From Chara braunii (Eukaryota; Streptophyta; Charophyceae; Charales; Characeae), in NCBI GenBank assembly GCA_003427395.1, contig BFEA01000175.1, forward strand, positions 1,091,434 to 1,114,799: DNA of 23,366 nt, given 5' to 3'. Under the pieces are notes generated by a model. The model ran no database searches. It worked only from the letters and a program-made list of their open reading frames with translations, and was not told the DNA's origin. The translations under genes and the position numbers were made by a program. The stretch's first letter is position 1. Every line of letters starts with the position of its first letter. Below, piece by piece: positions 18,317 through 23,366 of the stretch.

Positions 18317-21300
18317 GGAAAGGCCAACACAAGGGGACATCAGGGGGAGTGGAAGAATCAAGGGATTGTTATCCGGTGTTGGAACATAAATGGCTTGGGG
18401 AACATCATAGAAAAGGAGGACAAACTCAATGACATAATCAAAGGTTTGACGGCTCAAGAAAAAAAACCGGCCGACATCATATTACTACAAGAAACTCACC
18501 TCGCGCTCTCTCCTGAACACATCAGAAGGAAGTTTCTAACAAGGAAACTAGGAGTAAAAGACGAAATATGGGCGGCTGATAGCGCGTCAAGCACGAAAGG
18601 AACAGCTATTATGATTCCTAATTCATCTCATCTCTATATAGCTGGAGGTGTTCTAGACAAAAAAGCAGACCCCAACGAAGGAAGGTGGTGCTCTATGCAC
18701 TTAAAATGGAAGGAAGAAGAATTTATGTTGTTCAACATCTATGCGCCCAACAGCCCAACGGAGAGAGCCTCCTTTGTGACAAGCCTGGGAAACATGATCC
18801 CTCCGCTCACACAGTGTATAGTGGCCGGCGNCTGGAATGCCACCCTTGACCCGGTAACAGATCGTATTTCCCGATCCTCCAACATCTACAACACTCAAGA
18901 GGCGACACCGATCAGGAATTTGATGTTAGAACACAGTCTGATAGAACCATTCAGAACCATGCACCCCACGTCGACAACCTTCACACTAGTCAAGAAGAAC
19001 CACATCAACCATACGGCCTTCTCATGCATTGACTACTTCCTAATCTTTGAGCAAATGATGGGAACGGTCAAAAGCGCAAAGATACTACCACTAGCACCAT
19101 ACTCAGGTTTGGATCACAAACCAATCGAACTGACGATAAGTTTCGAGCAGTTGATAAAGAAAGGAGCAAGCTTTCACAGACTAAACAATTCCTTGTAATT
19201 AAGCGAGACGTTCCAAGAAGGGATAAAAATTTGCTGGCAGGATCAAAGAGCTAGTAGACTACCCACTCATGATCGTTGGGAATGGTTCCAAAAAAGCTAC
19301 TCAAATCTCTCGACGACAGTTGCAAAAACGTCAAGAAAATTAGCAACGATAAGGAAACAGAGGAGACTGAATTTGGAAGCGGCATTAAAAATCGCAGAGG
19401 TTAACCTGAGCCTTAATCCGGAGTCAACGCTATACACTGAAATCTTTGAAAAAGCAAGGGAAAAATTAGCACTATGGAGGTGGTGGGATCTGAAAGGGCT
19501 ACAAATAAGAGCGAGAATGAATGAATATGAACTAAGCGAATCGATGACCAAGTACTTCTTTGCTCGAATCAAATCAAACTCAAGGGCAACAGCCATAGAA
19601 GGCCTGAAATCCCTCACCCACCCTGAGGAGTCCGTGACAACCAGCGAAGGCATGCTCCAAATTGCCAAAGACTTCTACAAAGATTTGTATGAGACCAAAA
19701 CCCACATGCCAGTCCCGTATGTCGTAAAGGAAGCAAGGCGCAGGATGCTGCAGTATCTAGACAAGACGATAACTACGAAACAAACAGAGGCCCTGGATAA
19801 ACCATTAACGATGGACAAACTCTTCCAAGCCCTCAATAATATGAATAGTGACAAGTCCCCAGGGATAGACGGGCTAACCAAAGAATTCTGGGTAAAATTC
19901 TGGCCAACTCTAGGGGGAGATCTGATGAATTTTTATATGGACAGTTGGGACAAAGGGGGTCTGGGCAATCTCTTGAGCAGCAGCGTAGTTACACTGCTGT
20001 ACAAAAAAGGCGACAAAGAAGACATCAGAAATTACAGGCCTATCTCACTACTAACCCTTCCCTACAAGATCTTAGCCAAAACCCTGTCCGCCAGAATCAC
20101 GAAAATAACGGATAAATGCTTCCACATAGATCAAACAGGCTTCATTCCAGGGCGTTACATACTAGACAATGTGATGACCCTAAATGAATCAGTGAATAAA
20201 ATCAGACAAAGAAAAATAAACACAACAATTCTTTTCTTCGATTTTGAAAAAGCTTACGACCAAGTCAATTGGTCCTTTTTGGATGCGAGCATGGAACGAA
20301 TGGGCGTGGGACCCAACTTCAGGAAATGGGTACGGATATTATATAAGGATGCCATAGGCTGTGTACAAGTGAATGGGTTTCTATCAGACAACTACCCTAT
20401 CTCCCGGTCCGTTCGTCAAGGAGACCCGCTGGCGCCCTCCATCTTCTTGTTTGTAATGGAGGCCATAGCGTCCTTCCTGCGGAAAGACCCATCCATTCAC
20501 AGACTCCCTTAAGTCAACATCGGATCAGCTCACCACCTGAAGTTTCCAACAGCAATCATGTTCGCTGATGACCTCACAGTCCTGATAAGAGCTTCCAACT
20601 CCTCTTTCAAAACACTAGTTAAAGTAATGGAAGCATTCAAGCTGGCATCAGAAATGAGGGTAAACTGGGGCAAGACAATCGGATGGTGGCTATCAGAAGA
20701 AGAGACACCCAACTTGCAAGGACCGGAGGCGGCAATGGCGTGGGAGACACCTGACACGCCCACACGCTACCTAGGCATACTTATGACCAGGGAGGGACTG
20801 GCACCCCAGATGGCCCAAAACATGCTGACGAAACAAATAAACAAACTAGGGAGATGGGGGAACTCCTTCACTTCGTTAATCGGGCGCGCCATGATCCTTA
20901 ACACATCGGTGTTCTCCATGATGTGGTACATAGCCTCCATATGGATAATACCAGATAATTCAGTAAAGGAACTGAACCGCATAGCAAGGACCTATTTATG
21001 GTCGGGTAATCCCAATAAAACCGGGACTATCCCTAAGGTTGCATGGCAATATATTATTCGGAAACCGTTGCAGGGGGGTCTAGGGATTATAGACCCCAGA
21101 ACTGAAACAAAAGCCCTACAAGCGAAATGGATAGTAAAACTGTTAATCAGACCAGATAATGCATGGAATGATCTGGTGTTGGACAGCATTAGGGCGCTGG
21201 CCCCAGTCCCCTCACCAGAAAACATGTCAGGTCTATTCTGGATTATGAATAGGGAATGGAACCTACGTCCAAGAAGCAGAAGTTCTAGAAGAGGAACTGA

Positions 21301-22779
21301 ATCAGACACGACAAGACACTCTACGTCCTACTGGTCCGCTCTGATCAAAATCTGGAGAGAAATGTTCCCATCAAAAAAGAACAAACCTGTCTCCATTGAC
21401 GAGGTGCTAAGACAACCACTCTTTGGAAACGACTGGATAAGAGAAGAAAACGATAATCCAATACATCTAGACCACAAACGGCTCTCATGGGTCAAGAATG
21501 GGGTCTGGACGGTAGGGCACCTGTGGAACGAGGATAGCAAGTGCTGGATGACTGAACAAGAGTTAAGTAACCGGTTAAAGGGCTGCCATCGCCNAGGACC
21601 CAACCTCCTNCACGTCATCAANTGTATCCCTCAGGCTTGGAAAGATATATTGAGGGAAGCAACCCCATGGAAATTTGGAGAATGGGGGATTAAAGTGCAA
21701 GAGACTAACCCACTCCGCGCCTTTCAATTTTCACACATGCAACCGGGTTCAAGCACTAAAGCCGTTTTCTCCTCCTTTCCGACAACCCTGTCACAACAAG
21801 GTAGGCCAGCAATCGAAAACCAAAATGTGGAAACAACAGTAATGGATTTCTTCCTACTAAGGAAAGTGAGAGTTATAGGCTCATGGCCCAAACAAATCTT
21901 CAGACCAGACATGGCAGTGAGGAATTTGGAGTTTGATCCGGCGGAATGGGAATGGAGCCGGACAAGGAAAAAAACATTAAAGCACACACACCCATACAAA
22001 ATTACACAGTCAAATTTGGCTACAAGCTCTTGGTCAAAACAAAAAATCCAGAACCAACAAGAAAAGCCAGATGGCAGAAATTACTAGGCCACGAGGCAGA
22101 TAAACTGACTCACATCCCGTGGAAGAAATTTAAGTCCATGAGACCGGTGAAGATCCGAAGCCTCCAGTGGCTAATTACATACGCTGCGTTGCCGGCCAAC
22201 CACTGGCTCCACATACGACGTCACAAAAAGGACCCTACTAGCTCAGAACTATGCGCACTCTGCCCTGATGGAATCCAGGAGGACCTAGTTCACTGTCTCA
22301 TTCAATGCAAGGAAGCATCAGAATACTGGGCCAGGGCGTCGGCACTTTGGGATTTCCTCTTTAACATCCCCTTCCCCAAACTACCTATTCAGCTTCTACT
22401 CTGGACTGACATTCCTGACCAACTAAAAAAAACAGAAAGGTTGTGGTTCGGCCTCATCAGGAAGGTAACACTGTGGATTATATGGAAAGAAAGATGCAGC
22501 AGAACTATTGAGGGCTTGGCCAACTCAAGAGAAAAGGTATGGGCAGAGACGAGGACCCTAATGCAAGCTGAAATACTCTGCAAATGGCGAAAGTTACAGC
22601 AGTCACTACCGGAAGAGGAAAGNCAGCGGATAAAAATCAAGGACAAATTCATCAAGCTCTGGTTACTGGAAGNGAAGGTGGCTGAATTGTGTAACGACCG
22701 GATCTGTTGGAAGGACTGGCATAATTCGGATATGAGCAGGAGGTCCCAACGAGACCAAACACACACAGGGAACAGATAA
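18317..22779 (+). pseudogene. LINE ORF2: endonuclease, reverse transcriptase, zf-RVT
   Basis: Frame 2 opens after a TAG at 18314 and reaches IRCWNINGLG at 18371. The EN domain shows LLQETHL (catalytic Glu, 18491), NIYAPN, VAG-x-WN (ambiguous base at 18831; Asp possible), CIDYFLIF and GLDHKPIEL. A TAA at 19196 and another at 20510 interrupt the frame. RT blocks: KSPGIDGLTKEFW, LYKKGDKEDIRNYRPISL, DQTGFIPGRYI, FFDFEKAYDQVNW, SVRQGDPLAPSIF and MFADDLTVL (20558). A frameshift between about 21950 and 22000 passes to frame 1, which has SLQWLITYAALP and CALC...HCLIQC (22252-22308), the zf-RVT domain. It ends at TAA 22777. No ATG lies between the TAG and the EN start. As read the ~1,490-codon protein is broken but every domain is present. 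Confidence 0.9.
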
Positions 22780-23305
22780 AAAGAAGGGTCAATAGANGAT
22801 GGGGACAAGGTATACACAAGAGGGGTCATGGCGAACAGGAACGGATTATNAACTCTTGATAACAGGTCGAAGATGAATGAGGCATGGGAAACGCCACTTC
22901 GGTTCAGAAAGAAGGGAAGACACAGCCAAACATCGGATGATTATCCTAACCAAGGGAACAAGTNGACATTCTCCAGAAGGGGCAAGGTGAAGAGCTCCAA
23001 TAGCTAAGGCTGCAAAATCACAGGAGGACAACANCCATTGGAAGGAAGGACACAACCGTTNGCGGCAAGGTTAATCGAGGCNGGAAAGTACNACTGAATA
23101 TGACGGGATAAAGATCTGAGGTTCACTCGGAGTNAGGAGAAGTGAAACAGGACATGTAGGGAACGAGGGTTTAGGGTTTAAGGGTGGAGGTACCNNGTAG
23201 ATGGCAAGATGGCAAGATAGCGGCTCCAAGATACAGTTTTGAGAAAGGAAGAGAAAGGGTTACAAGGGTTTACTCCATACATCGATGATAACAAGGGCGT
23301 CCGGA

Positions 23306-23308
<3 letters not shown>
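22780..23308 (+). other. LINE 3' untranslated region
   Basis: Purine-rich sequence without open frames, between the ORF2 stop and the A tail. It holds ten of the window's sixteen ambiguous bases (22797-23196). Short repeats occur (gatggcaagatggcaagatag, about 23200) and a pair of plant-telomere-like words 'tttagggtttaaggg' near 23170. Confidence 0.75.

Positions 23309-23366
<58 letters not shown>
23309..23366 (+). other. Poly(A) tail of the LINE, at window end
   Basis: An uninterrupted run of 58 A that closes the window. It marks the 3' end of the LINE and gives its orientation. The run reaches the very last base, so its true length and the flanking target-site duplication cannot be seen. 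Confidence 0.95.

Larger units (their letters stand above)
15244..23366 (+). mobile_element. Structurally complete L1-type LINE with poly(A) tail
   Basis: A 5' leader of ~235 nt, a long ORF1 with a CCHC knuckle, an ORF2 with APE-type endonuclease, FADD reverse transcriptase and zf-RVT end, a ~530-nt 3'UTR and a 58-nt A tail appear in the order of plant L1-type non-LTR elements. It sits in the integrase region of chromovirus copy 2: the copy 2 match ends at 'gaagtccg' (about 15233-15243). The right target-site duplication would lie after the A tail and is outside the window. Seven in-frame stops (two of them in doubtful positions) and two frameshifts separate it from an intact copy. All ambiguous bases of the window fall inside it. 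Confidence 0.9.

Noticed and set aside
16195-20512. In-frame stops as a signature of C-to-T decay or RNA editing
   Set aside because: Every stop codon is one C-to-T change from CAA, CAG or CGA, so the observation is not informative without the ancestral sequence. At least two stops elsewhere replace TGG by comparison (5333, 14837).
23165-23190. Telomere-like 'tttagggtttaaggg'
   Set aside because: Only two imperfect units inside a LINE 3'UTR; insufficient for an interstitial telomere.

Overview
This is eukaryotic nuclear DNA, and almost all of the recognisable content is retrotransposon. It carries Ty3/gypsy chromovirus polyprotein remains, two L1-type LINEs with an APE-type endonuclease and/or FADD reverse transcriptase, a 200-bp miniature inverted-repeat element, microsatellites and tandem repeats. 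One host gene fragment is visible: the last exon of an NADH kinase of the plant NADK3 type. The chromodomain motifs (PP-x-MDG and KEDRWFTREEL-like) and the NADK3-type exon point to the streptophyte lineage. From remembered family resemblance I favour a charophyte such as Chara, but this is inference and was not searched.

Layout. 1-860: 54-bp and ~215-bp tandem repeats. 860-1785: no gene; a GT microsatellite, a G-quadruplex-type G-run block and A-rich purine tracts. 1786-9799 (+): chromovirus copy 1 (Gly/Arg-rich Gag tail, CCHC knuckle, aspartic protease, RT, RNase H, integrase, chromodomain), broken by many stops and frameshifts. It is interrupted by a 5'-truncated LINE on the minus strand (about 3547-7392) and by the 200-bp MITE (7503-7702). 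9800-10323: unassigned, followed by an (AG)n microsatellite. 10409-11304: no gene, low-complexity tracts. 11305-11701 (-): NADK3 last exon, whose 3' splice-site region is duplicated about 220 bp upstream. 12106-13015: nothing recognised. 13016-13305 (-): isolated integrase-tail/chromodomain fragment. 13590-15240 (+): chromovirus copy 2, lacking the protease active site and the RT core. 15244-23366 (+): a structurally complete LINE (5' leader, very long ORF1 with a CCHC knuckle, ORF2 with EN, RT and zf-RVT, 3'UTR, 58-nt A tail) inserted in the integrase region of copy 2. The window ends in its poly(A).

Functional reading. The elements form a nested record. Chromovirus copies inserted first; two unrelated LINE lineages and a DNA MITE then inserted into them. 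No element is intact as read, although the right-hand LINE is close: its ORF1 and ORF2 are long open frames broken by a few stops and two frameshifts. All 16 ambiguous bases lie in this LINE, so some of its breaks may be assembly artefacts. No LTR pair, primer-binding site, CRISPR array, operon or confident tRNA gene was seen. I found no evidence of a new multi-gene system. The most distinctive items are the 200-bp TIR element, the unusually long LINE ORF1, and the duplicated splice-acceptor block beside the NADK3 exon.
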